A stretch of 64,000 nt of DNA. Source: Aquimarina spinulae. GTDB lineage: Bacteria > Bacteroidota > Bacteroidia > Flavobacteriales > Flavobacteriaceae. The position numbers and the translations under genes were made by a program. The notes under the pieces are model-generated. The model did no database searches, had not been told where the DNA came from, and saw nothing but the letters and a program-made list of their open reading frames with translations. Location of the stretch: assembly GCF_943373825.1 (NCBI RefSeq), contig NZ_CALSBP010000002.1:3275501-3339500 (forward strand), read 5' to 3'. Of this stretch, positions 28,150 through 36,006 are shown one piece after another. The first letter of the stretch is position 1, and the number at the start of each line of letters is the position of its first letter.

Positions 28150-29379
28150 TTAATTGTATTGACTAAAGATTAAGCTACAGATGTTTCCTCCAAAAGCAAA
28201 TGAGTTACTCATGATATTGGTAATTTTTGTTTGCTTTATATCTTTAGTATTTAAGTCTATTGAAATAGGGAAAGACTCATCTGTTTTTTCTGTATTCTTT
28301 GTACTTGGAATGATCTGTTCTTGTAATGACAATACTGCCGATATTCCTTCAAAAGCGCTTGCAGCTCCCATACAGTGGCCAATTACTGATTTTAAACAAT
28401 GAATAGGTATGTCTGTCAATTTTTCTCCGAAGACTTTATACATAGCATTAACTTCATGAGAATCGTTGGCTTTTGTTCCTGTTCCGTGAGCACTGATATA
28501 GCTAATATCATCTATAGTTAATCCACTATATTCAAGAGCCTTCTTCATGGCTAAAGCTGCTCCATTTCCATCAGGGTCTGGAGCGGTTGGGTGATAAGCA
28601 TCACAACTTAATCCGTATCCAGAGATCTCTCCATATATTTTTGCTCCTCTTTCTAATGCATGTTTTAATTCTTCTAAAACCATGATTCCAGCTCCTTCTC
28701 CAACTACCATTCCTGTTCTGTCTTCTGCAAAAGGTTTGATGTTTTCTTTGGTCATTGCTCCTAATCTGTAAAATATTGTGTAGCAGGATCTTGTAAACGG
28801 ATCCGAACCTCCGGCCAGCATAACTTTAGAACGTCCTTCTTTAATCATTGAGAAAGCTGTTCCAAAAGCATAATTTCCTGCTGTACATGCTGTTGGAATT
28901 ACCATATTTGTTCCTCCAAGATTACAAAGTTTAGCGACCATAGAACTCATTTCTATTGGCCTGAAATAAGATAACATTTTCTTTGCATCTGTCGATAATT
29001 CTTCTTTTTCATTTTGAATACCAAAAGTATCTATAGTACGCTCTACAATGTCTTCTGTTCCGTTAGTAGTTCCTAAGATTATTCCATACCTGTTTGGATA
29101 ATCTATTTTTTCTGAAAGACCAGCATCTATTAGTGCCATTTTAGAAGCTTTATATGCATACTCTACAGATGTACTATATGAAGATATATCTTTTTTACAT
29201 GTTAATACATCCTCACCAATAACCTCTGCAGATAATGAATTACCTTTAAATCTTGTACTATCCAATTTGGTTAAATGACGTATCCCTGTATTCTTCTCTT
29301 TTACATTTTTCCAGAATTCCTGAATGTTAGATCCGATTGGGCTCACAACACCTAAACCGGTAATTACTACTCTTTTCAT
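28150..29379 (-). CDS. FabF-like ketosynthase (KSalpha) of a type II PKS
   Basis: A 409-aa FabF-type condensing enzyme with a complete Cys-His-His triad: C165 in IPTACTAGNYAFG, His in SAHGTGTKANDS, and LKSVIGHCMGAAS. It also has the KS start VVITGLGVVSPIG. It would extend acyl-ACP with malonyl-ACP. It sits between the FabG-like reductase (39 bp) and the degenerate KS (17 bp) on the minus strand, giving a KSalpha/KSbeta pair. A specialised polyene or aryl chain builder is inferred from context rather than from this sequence alone. Confidence 0.93.
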   Translation of the reverse strand: MKRVVITGLGVVSPIGSNIQEFWKNVKEKNTGIRHLTKLDSTRFKGNSLSAEVIGEDVLTCKKDISSYSTSVEYAYKASKMALIDAGLSEKIDYPNRYGIILGTTNGTEDIVERTIDTFGIQNEKEELSTDAKKMLSYFRPIEMSSMVAKLCNLGGTNMVIPTACTAGNYAFGTAFSMIKEGRSKVMLAGGSDPFTRSCYTIFYRLGAMTKENIKPFAEDRTGMVVGEGAGIMVLEELKHALERGAKIYGEISGYGLSCDAYHPTAPDPDGNGAALAMKKALEYSGLTIDDISYISAHGTGTKANDSHEVNAMYKVFGEKLTDIPIHCLKSVIGHCMGAASAFEGISAVLSLQEQIIPSTKNTEKTDESFPISIDLNTKDIKQTKITNIMSNSFAFGGNICSLIFSQYN

Positions 29380-29417
29380 AATGCTTTGTTTGAAATTGTA
29401 ATGTTTTTATTAAGTTG

Positions 29418-30167
29418 TTATGCGGTCAATCCTCCGTCTATAACAAGAGTATGGCCTGTAATGTAATCGCTAGAAGGAGATGCTAAAAATTTAACAGCAT
29501 CAGCAACTTCTTTTGATTCTCCCATACGTTTCATAGGAACTATGGTATTTATTTTCTTTTTAGCTAATTCTGGCATGGCATCAACCATTTCTGTTGCAAT
29601 AAATCCAGGTGCTACAGCATTTATTTGTACGCCAAAAGAGGCAAACTCTCTGGCTAATGTTTTTGTTAATGAGATAATTGCAGCCTTAGAACTAGCATAA
29701 TTAGCTTGTCCCTGACTTCCTTTTAACCCAGAAACCGATGAAATATTGATGATTTTTCCTCTCCCTCTTCTAATTGCTTTATTTCCAAAAGCTTTAGTCA
29801 TATTAAAAACGCCATTTAAGTTAGTATTGATAACATCATTCCAATCTTGTGGTTGCATTCTTAAAAATGCTCTATCTTTTGTAATCCCCGCATTATTTAC
29901 TAACCCATAAATCTCTCCCATATCTTCTTCAATCTCAGGAATTAATTGTTCTATGTCATCATAATTCCTAACATCTAGTTTATAGCATTTAATTCTTGAA
30001 TCATTGTTTCCTAAAGTGTTTACTATTTTCTCTGCAGAAGTTTGATTATTATTATAAGTAAAGGCCACTTTTGCGCCCGATTTGTAGAACTTTTCAACTA
30101 TTGCTTTACCAATTCCTTTACTGCCACCTGTTATTAGAAATAATTTGTCTGTTAAGTCGTTTTTCAT
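29418..30167 (-). CDS. FabG-like 3-oxoacyl-ACP reductase
   Basis: A 249-aa classical short-chain dehydrogenase: LITGGSKGIGKAIVEKF (cofactor loop), VNNAGITKDRAF, Ser in INISSVSG, Y157-x3-K161 in ANYASSKAAIISL, and C-terminal SDYITGHTLVIDGG. It matches FabG throughout and would reduce 3-oxoacyl-ACP with NADPH. It is the third gene of the minus-strand type II PKS operon and supplies the KR step between KS and FabZ-like DH. Confidence 0.94.
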   Translation of the reverse strand: MKNDLTDKLFLITGGSKGIGKAIVEKFYKSGAKVAFTYNNNQTSAEKIVNTLGNNDSRIKCYKLDVRNYDDIEQLIPEIEEDMGEIYGLVNNAGITKDRAFLRMQPQDWNDVINTNLNGVFNMTKAFGNKAIRRGRGKIINISSVSGLKGSQGQANYASSKAAIISLTKTLAREFASFGVQINAVAPGFIATEMVDAMPELAKKKINTIVPMKRMGESKEVADAVKFLASPSSDYITGHTLVIDGGLTA

Positions 30168-30274
30168 GCTTTAATTTGAGTTTTAATAATGTTTGGTTAA
30201 TTGGCGAAACAATAGGTTGATCCTAGGTCATTTCTTTATAAATTTATCTGCGCTTTCTAATTATACAAGTTCTT

Positions 30275-31762
30275 TTAACTTAGCTTGGCATGCATAAAAC
30301 CTTGACACATTGCAGATTCATATCCAGCTCCTGAAGCCCATGTTCCAACGAACTTTAATCCTCTTACTGGGGATTTGGATAAGAACCGCATGTTGTCGTT
30401 TGGCGAAATTTTATACCCGAAAGCCGAACCTTCTGGAGAATTTGTATATTTTTTGTTCGTTTTTGGCGTAGAACTTTCCTTATAAAGAATATGTCCTTCT
30501 AATTTTGGGAAGTATTGGTAAGCACGTCGAATAATACGCTCCTGAATACGCTCTTTTTTTGACAAATATGCTTGTTCTTCTAGTTCGAACCAGTCACTCT
30601 TATAATCTAGGACAATGAGTTGGATGGTTCTTCCACACTCAGGATCCATCTTATGGTAATTGGTAACACTTAAACTTAATTTATCGTAACGTTCGTCTGA
30701 TTCTTTTTCTTCTGGAGTTAATATGTCGCCTTTATCACTTACAAGAATGTACTCTTCCTTAGTAAAACCTAATTCTTCTGGGTCTAGATCTGTAATGATG
30801 TAAACGCAAAAATGCCCCCATCCAAATTTTAGATTCTGAAGCTTACTTTCGAAAGCTTCTTTTTCAGAAAATTCAGGTAACATTTTCATTACGTTATGTG
30901 GAGAACATGTTGCCGTAACGGTTTTGGTAACAAAATGATGTTTTCTGCTATTTACCTGAGTTATTTCACCTTCTTCATTAAGTTCAATTTGATGTACAGT
31001 ATCTTTAAGAGATACATATCCACCTCTTTCTTTAAACTCTTTTAATAAAAAGTTTGAAAGTGATTGTGCTGTACCTAATACATATCCAGGTTTTGTACAA
31101 AAAGCAGCATATAAATAGTGTAAAAAGTAAACAGCGTTGGCCTCATTAGCATGTGTCCCTAAATACATTGATATAGCACTTAAAACTTCTATTAAATGTT
31201 CATTCTGAAAGTATGATTGGAAATATTGTTTAACTGTAAGATTTTGAAGCTGTCTGGTTTCTGGAAGTAAATTCCTGTTTAATTGATATTCACCTAGAAG
31301 CATTCTTACAAACATATAGTTTTGATAACCAATAGTATTGATGTCATGAAAAAAATGATCAAGACTCTCTTTTTCTTCAGGAAATTGTTCATTGAGATAT
31401 ATCTTAATGCCTTTGATGTTTCCAGGAATATGGTAATATTGCCCTTTTACATGAATAGAAAACAGCTCATCAAAATACTTGAAATCTAATTTATCCCAAA
31501 GATCTATTCTTTCAAATACATCTCTTAGATTAGCATTTTTACCAAGACCTGTTATTTTGTGTTGGCTACAATCGAATCTATATTTTCGCTTGTTACGCAC
31601 AAAACTGGTAGCATATCCACCGGGATAAATATGCCCTTCTACAATAGCGACATTTTTCTTTTTTTCTAATAAGGTAATACCATATATCAACCCAGTTAAA
31701 CCAGCACCAATAATAAGTTCGTTGACTTCTTTTGTTTTTACGACTAATTCTTTACTGATCAT
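30275..31762 (-). CDS. CrtI/phytoene desaturase-like FAD oxidoreductase
   Basis: A 495-aa flavoprotein with the FAD-binding start ELIIGAGLTGLIYGITLLE, glutamate in VAIVEGHIYPGGYATS, and a C-terminal FAD motif GLKFVGTWASGAGYESA, as in the phytoene desaturase/retinol saturase family. It lies between the ACP and the FabG-like gene of a type II PKS-like operon with no carotenoid genes nearby, so its substrate is probably an ACP-bound polyene. Related dehydrogenases occur in highly reducing type II PKS (cinnamoyl-lipid) and ladderane clusters, where desaturation or ring aromatisation is proposed. Function here is inferred. Confidence 0.85.
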   Translation of the reverse strand: MISKELVVKTKEVNELIIGAGLTGLIYGITLLEKKKNVAIVEGHIYPGGYATSFVRNKRKYRFDCSQHKITGLGKNANLRDVFERIDLWDKLDFKYFDELFSIHVKGQYYHIPGNIKGIKIYLNEQFPEEKESLDHFFHDINTIGYQNYMFVRMLLGEYQLNRNLLPETRQLQNLTVKQYFQSYFQNEHLIEVLSAISMYLGTHANEANAVYFLHYLYAAFCTKPGYVLGTAQSLSNFLLKEFKERGGYVSLKDTVHQIELNEEGEITQVNSRKHHFVTKTVTATCSPHNVMKMLPEFSEKEAFESKLQNLKFGWGHFCVYIITDLDPEELGFTKEEYILVSDKGDILTPEEKESDERYDKLSLSVTNYHKMDPECGRTIQLIVLDYKSDWFELEEQAYLSKKERIQERIIRRAYQYFPKLEGHILYKESSTPKTNKKYTNSPEGSAFGYKISPNDNMRFLSKSPVRGLKFVGTWASGAGYESAMCQGFMHAKLS

Positions 31763-31796
31763 TCTAATTTCTAATTTATTGGTCTTAGTTTACAGA

Positions 31797-32030
31797 CTAT
31801 AATTGTTCTGTAATCATATTAGCAATCCTTTTTGGAGTAGTCATCTCTTGTAACCTCTCTTCAGATAATTTTACCTTGAACTTTCTCTCGATCATTACCA
31901 TGATTTCTAATCCTCTTAATGAATCAACTCCTAATGTATTTGGTAAGTTAACATCCGGAGTAACGTCTGCTATGTCACATTCGGCAATAGGTGCAATAAT
32001 TTCGGCGATTTCGTCTAATAAATTTTCCAT
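31797..32030 (-). CDS. Acyl carrier protein of the type II PKS operon
   Basis: A 77-aa ACP. The modified serine is S37 in NTLGVDSLRGLEIMVMIE. ATG 32030 (MENLLDEIAEII) is preferred; a further in-frame ATG at 32057 would add nine Lys/Ile-rich residues. It is the first gene of the minus-strand operon and 34 bp before the CrtI-like gene. It is distinct in sequence from both free ACPs of the trans-AT cluster and presumably carries the growing polyene chain. Confidence 0.92.
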   Translation of the reverse strand: MENLLDEIAEIIAPIAECDIADVTPDVNLPNTLGVDSLRGLEIMVMIERKFKVKLSEERLQEMTTPKRIANMITEQL

Positions 32031-32330
32031 GATTTCAATTTTATATTTAATTTTCATATCCTATCTTCTGATAATGAAGAAACACTTAAGTTTTGTTTCT
32101 TATACCTTAATAGGTAACTGATTAATAATTAGATGACATTATCAGAATCACAAGATGATAGAAGTAATAATGCTAAGAGTTTTTACTAAAAATCTCGTGA
32201 TATATGTAGTATATGATTTGATTTAAGTTGTAAACTTATTTCTTTTTCAAAATACTTCTTCCCCCTGTTTACAGTGAAATGACGTTTGATGCATATTGAT
32301 TAAAAGATTAATAATTGATTTCATCGGTGA

Positions 32331-32406
32331 TTAATAGTAAATGGATTTGACAAAAGAGCATGTGCAGAAATGCACTAGTAAAGAAAATATTAGAAAGCAC
32401 AAAAGA
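32331..32406 (+). repeat. Direct repeat, right copy (orphan end of DUF4386 gene)
   Basis: Matches 26309-26384 at 74 of 76 positions in the same orientation. It is a fragment encoding only the last 16 codons of DUF4386 plus downstream DNA; the rest of the gene is missing. Diverged similarity continues to about 32480. The copies bracket about 6.0 kb that holds the type II PKS operon. Confidence 0.92.
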
Positions 32407-32582
32407 TATAAGTAAGAGTTTTGTAATATATATTCTACGTTTTGAATTTGATTTAAGCTTAGAATTTATGCGAAAAAGTATAGAAAATGAACATTTAATA
32501 ACACTATAGAATGTTGAAGTTGAGTATGATCTTCGGATAAAAAGCTCGATACTAGTCACGACTTTAATACTATTTTGTCTAT

Positions 32583-32619
32583 AAACCTCTATACATACAA
32601 TATGTATAGAGGTTTTCTT
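32583..32619 (+). terminator. Strong hairpin terminator with no gene upstream on its strand
   Basis: Perfect 15-bp stem: 32583-32597 pairs with 32601-32615 around a 3-nt loop, and the stem runs into a T-rich tail. The orientation is for + strand transcripts, but the only + strand coding remnant before it is the orphan DUF4386 tail at 32331. Confidence 0.8.
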
Positions 32620-32825
32620 TGTTAGAGATTATAGTACCAGCTTTTTATACAAATTGAGTATAGTTTATTGATTTTCAGAATAATAAAATGCTATATGTAG
32701 ATTCTGCTCTACTAGTTCTTCTAATTTGACAGTATATTTTTTACTTGATACCAGTAAAATTTTTAAAAAAACAGGATAGAATATTTTTATTTATAATCAT
32801 TCTTAATAGATTTGCGGCGCATATA

Positions 32826-32854
32826 TTATGTTTATTTAGAATAAATAAACATAA
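32826..32854. promoter_or_regulatory. 13-bp inverted repeat before the siderophore receptor
   Basis: Arms TTATGTTTATTTA (32826-32838) and TAAATAAACATAA (32842-32854) around GAA form a perfect palindrome ending 26 bp before the ATG. The TTTAGAATAAA core looks like a metal-regulator site, so an iron-responsive operator is plausible given the operon, though not proven. Confidence 0.5.
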
Positions 32855-32880
32855 TTTTCTAAATCTATCAATTATAATAA

Positions 32881-35307
32881 ATGAAAAATAAATTACTTAT
32901 CATTTTAGCATTGCTATTATCAACCTCTTTTTCTTTTTCACAAAATGGAAGTATAAAAGGTACAACTGTAGATAACACTCAAGCTGTGGTATCAGGAGTT
33001 AATATTATCATTAAAAACTCAACTCAAGGAGTACAATCTGATGAAAATGGAGCTTTTGAAATCACAAACGTTGCAGACGGGGATCATATTCTTGTTGTAT
33101 CCTATTTAGGATTTAAGACAAAAGAAATTCCTTTTACTATATCTAATAATGAAACCAAACAATTTGATGCCATTATCCTATACGAAGGAAATGAAATTTT
33201 AGCCGAAGTTATAATAGAAGGAGAGCGAAGAAATAAATTTTCAAGAAAAAAAACAGCCTATGTAGCTAAACTACCTTTAAAAGACTTAGAAAATACTCAA
33301 GTTTATAGCACAGTCACCACAGATTTGTTGAAATCACAGGTGGTAACAAACTTTGAAGATGCATTAAAAAATGCAGTTGGTGTTGAAAAATTATGGTCTT
33401 CTACAGGACGAGGCGGAGACGGAGCCGGATATTATTCTTTACGAGGGTTTTCGGTACAACCTCAATTGGTTAATGGAATACCAGGTCTTACAAACGGAAC
33501 TATTAATGCAGCGAACATTGAAAGAATTGAAGTGGTAAAAGGCCCTTCTGCGACACTATTTGGTAGTGCCGTAACTTCATACGGAGGACTTATAAATGTT
33601 GTTACAAAAAAACCATATATAGGTTTTGGAGGCGAACTTTCTTTTACATCTGGAACCTATGGTTTTAATCAAGTAAGTGGAGATATTAATACCCCATTGG
33701 ATAAAAACAATAACATTTATTTTAGATTGAACACATCTTATGCTACAGAACAGAGTTTTCAAGATGCGGGTTTTAGAAAATCTTTTTTTGTAGCTCCATC
33801 ACTATCGTATCGTGTTAATAATAAATTATCCTTTTCGTTTTATGGAGAAATTTCACAGGCAGAACAGACTAATCCTATGTTTTTGTTTTTGAATAGAAGT
33901 GCACCTACTCAAGCGAATAACTTAGATGAATTAGGATACAATTATAAATTGTCATTTACTAGTAATGAATTGACCTTAGAAAACCCTACGCAAAATTATC
34001 GTGTAGAAATGGATTATAAGCTTTCTGATACTTGGCAATCACAAACCGTATTGTCAAAAAGTTCAACATCTACAAAAGGATATTATTCTTATTTGTTTGA
34101 TTTTGGAGTTTTGGGGAATGACACTTTTTCTCGTTTTATTAGTAAACAAAACTCTAATACTCAGACCACAGATATTCAACAAAACTTTATAGGAGATTTT
34201 AAATTGGGATCAATTAGAAATAGAGTTGTTTTGGGTATCGATTATTTTAACTCAACACAAACCAATAATAGTAGCGGCTTTGCTTTTTATGGAAATATAA
34301 CTCCTGAGGGAGGTTCTAATGGAGATAATCCTTTTACACCAGATGTAGAGACTGATATATTTACACTATCAACGGCTAGTGTAGATGCTGCTCTAGAATC
34401 CCAAGGTATATCTAATGTAAAATCTAAATCACATATTTACAGTGCTTATATTTCTGATGTTGTTAATATTCTTCCATCTTTATCGGCAATGGTAGGTTTA
34501 CGATTAGACGTATTCGATAATGAAGGCGATCTTGCAAACTTTGAAGATGATTATGACCAAACAGCTTTTTCTCCAAAATTTGGTGTTTTATATCAACCTA
34601 TAATGGATAAATTATCTGTATTTGCTAATTATCAAAACGGATTCACTAATGTAGAACCTGCTTTAGTAGGAGATCCGAATGCTGGCCCACAGACGTTACG
34701 AACTTTTGATCCAGAGCAGGCTAATCAATTAGAATTTGGTGTTAAGACTAATTTATTTAATAATAGATTAAATGCTACAGTAAGTTATTATGATATTAAG
34801 GTAAAAGATCGTGTTATTACAGATCCAGCTTCACCTTTCAATAAAATACAAGGAGGAGAAGTAGAAAGCAGTGGTTTTGAAATTGAAGTAAACGCTAGCC
34901 CTATTGACGGTCTTAATATTAGAGCAGGCTTTAGCAATAATGATAGTGAAACCACAAAATCTGATAATGCAGAAATATTAAATCGTAGGCCATTAGAAGC
35001 TGGCCCTGAAACACTTTATAACTTTTGGACGAGTTATGAATTTCAAAATGGTAAACTAGATGGTTTTGGATTGGGATTAGGCTTCAATGGTGCGAGTGAA
35101 CGTTTTGCAATCAACTATGTATCTACCGGAGAGTTTATTCTTCCGAGTTATACTGTTGCTAATGCTTCTATTTTTTATCAAGCTAAAAAATATAGAATTA
35201 GCCTAAAATTGAATAATGCATTTAATAAAGAATATTACAAAGGTTGGTCAACTATAACGCCCCAAACCCCAAGAGCTATATATGCGAATTTAATATATAA
35301 GTTTTAA
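32881..35307 (+). CDS. TonB-dependent siderophore receptor
   Basis: An 808-aa outer-membrane receptor. Order: signal peptide (1-20, ending FSFSQ), a carboxypeptidase-regulatory-like beta domain (about 24-110, GTTVDNTQAVVSGVNI), a plug domain (about 135-250, with YYSLRGFSV and IERIEVVKGPSATLFGS), then a barrel ending in an aromatic strand (ANLIYKF). The plug and barrel resemble FhuE/FpvA-type ferric-siderophore receptors. The following DUF3325-like, DUF3649-like and PepSY-TM genes are the usual companions of such receptors and support iron uptake. A terminator hairpin follows the stop. Confidence 0.92.
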   Translation: MKNKLLIILALLLSTSFSFSQNGSIKGTTVDNTQAVVSGVNIIIKNSTQGVQSDENGAFEITNVADGDHILVVSYLGFKTKEIPFTISNNETKQFDAIILYEGNEILAEVIIEGERRNKFSRKKTAYVAKLPLKDLENTQVYSTVTTDLLKSQVVTNFEDALKNAVGVEKLWSSTGRGGDGAGYYSLRGFSVQPQLVNGIPGLTNGTINAANIERIEVVKGPSATLFGSAVTSYGGLINVVTKKPYIGFGGELSFTSGTYGFNQVSGDINTPLDKNNNIYFRLNTSYATEQSFQDAGFRKSFFVAPSLSYRVNNKLSFSFYGEISQAEQTNPMFLFLNRSAPTQANNLDELGYNYKLSFTSNELTLENPTQNYRVEMDYKLSDTWQSQTVLSKSSTSTKGYYSYLFDFGVLGNDTFSRFISKQNSNTQTTDIQQNFIGDFKLGSIRNRVVLGIDYFNSTQTNNSSGFAFYGNITPEGGSNGDNPFTPDVETDIFTLSTASVDAALESQGISNVKSKSHIYSAYISDVVNILPSLSAMVGLRLDVFDNEGDLANFEDDYDQTAFSPKFGVLYQPIMDKLSVFANYQNGFTNVEPALVGDPNAGPQTLRTFDPEQANQLEFGVKTNLFNNRLNATVSYYDIKVKDRVITDPASPFNKIQGGEVESSGFEIEVNASPIDGLNIRAGFSNNDSETTKSDNAEILNRRPLEAGPETLYNFWTSYEFQNGKLDGFGLGLGFNGASERFAINYVSTGEFILPSYTVANASIFYQAKKYRISLKLNNAFNKEYYKGWSTITPQTPRAIYANLIYKF

Positions 35308-35321
35308 AATAATCTAATAGA

Positions 35322-35354
35322 AAACCACTCTAAATAAAATATTTAGAGTGGTTT
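35322..35354 (+). terminator. Terminator after the TonB receptor gene
   Basis: 15-bp perfect stem, 35322-35336 with 35340-35354, 3-nt loop, followed by TTTG-rich sequence. It starts 14 bp after the receptor stop. A TTG start at 35353 for the next gene would lie in the stem, which favours its ATG at 35371. Confidence 0.75.
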
Positions 35355-35370
35355 GGTTTATAAAAATAGA

Positions 35371-35700
35371 ATGATAACAGTTAGTATATTATTAATTTTT
35401 TTTGGAAGTTTTTTATTATACCATACCTCAGAAAAGGTATTAATAAGCTATGATTTACCTGCTGAAAAATGGGTCCAATTAAACAGAGTCATTTCAAAGG
35501 TGATAGCGGTTGTATTTTTATTGGCTTCATTGATTATTATCGTTGTTTCTTTTGGAAGAACATCAGGGATTTTATTTTGGCTTTTTTTGATGATGATAAT
35601 TTTAGGATTAATTATCATTATAGCTCCATTAAAAAAAGTAACGTACAAACAGATTTCAGTTTTATTTTTAGTGCTATTAATACTTGAATTAATATTATAA
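35371..35700 (+). CDS. Small membrane protein, DUF3325-like
   Basis: A 109-aa protein with three hydrophobic helices (about 1-16, 45-65, 68-105 as two passes). Size, topology and position before a DUF3649-like and a PepSY-TM gene match the DUF3325 proteins of siderophore-uptake operons. ATG 35371 is chosen because the upstream TTG lies in a terminator stem. Likely an accessory of ferric-siderophore reduction or recycling at the inner membrane. Family assignment is by pattern, moderately sure. Confidence 0.7.
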   Translation: MITVSILLIFFGSFLLYHTSEKVLISYDLPAEKWVQLNRVISKVIAVVFLLASLIIIVVSFGRTSGILFWLFLMMIILGLIIIIAPLKKVTYKQISVLFLVLLILELIL

Positions 35701-35703
35701 ATT

Positions 35704-36006
35704 ATGCCAGCAAACCCCAAATATTTAGATAAATCTCCCTGGCAACAATTTGCTAAAATTTCTGCAGGAATTTTAGGAGGTTATATCATTTCTGCATTAT
35801 TACATATGTGTTTACCGCTTTGGTTGCCTAATCCACAAGAAATTTTAATTACCTCAATATTTACTTTGTTTATCGTATGGTGTGCGCTTTTAATTGTTCC
35901 TTTTTTATTTAAAAATGGATGGAAAGCCTGGTTGCTATATATATTAATAGCCATAGTATTGTTTGGGATATATTATTTAGGAAATCAAAATAACCCTTTT
36001 GTATAA
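35704..36006 (+). CDS. Small membrane protein, DUF3649-like
   Basis: A 100-aa inner-membrane protein with about three helices; ISAGILGGYIISALLHMCLPLWLP resembles the GGY segment of DUF3649 proteins. Its stop codon overlaps the ATG of the PepSY-TM gene by one base, showing coupling. It is expected to work with the PepSY-TM protein in iron release from siderophores. Confidence 0.75.
   Translation: MPANPKYLDKSPWQQFAKISAGILGGYIISALLHMCLPLWLPNPQEILITSIFTLFIVWCALLIVPFLFKNGWKAWLLYILIAIVLFGIYYLGNQNNPFV

Larger units (their letters stand above)
32058..32880. other. 823-bp divergent intergenic region
   Basis: Lies between the divergent ACP and TonB receptor genes. It contains, left to right, the presumed promoter of the minus-strand operon, the right copy of the 76-bp repeat (32331), a strong + strand terminator hairpin with no gene in front (32583), and a 13-bp inverted repeat just before the receptor gene (32826). 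A small ORF on the minus strand here has low-complexity content and no recognisable family. Confidence 0.7.

Noticed and set aside
26526..32057. Ladderane or aryl-polyene cluster
   Set aside because: The CrtI-like, FabZ and FabF genes recall these, but there is no radical SAM enzyme, acyltransferase, glycosyltransferase or thioesterase, so naming the pathway would overreach.
26309..32406. Insertion sequence or integrative element ends
   Set aside because: The 76-bp repeats are direct, include coding sequence of DUF4386, and no transposase or integrase gene is present between them.
32308..32559. 83-aa ORF on the minus strand in the intergenic region
   Set aside because: It runs across the duplicated DUF4386 tail in antisense, is Ser/Leu/Ile-rich and resembles no family.
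35448..35720. 90-aa minus-strand ORF
   Set aside because: Antisense to two small membrane protein genes that fit a known operon order.
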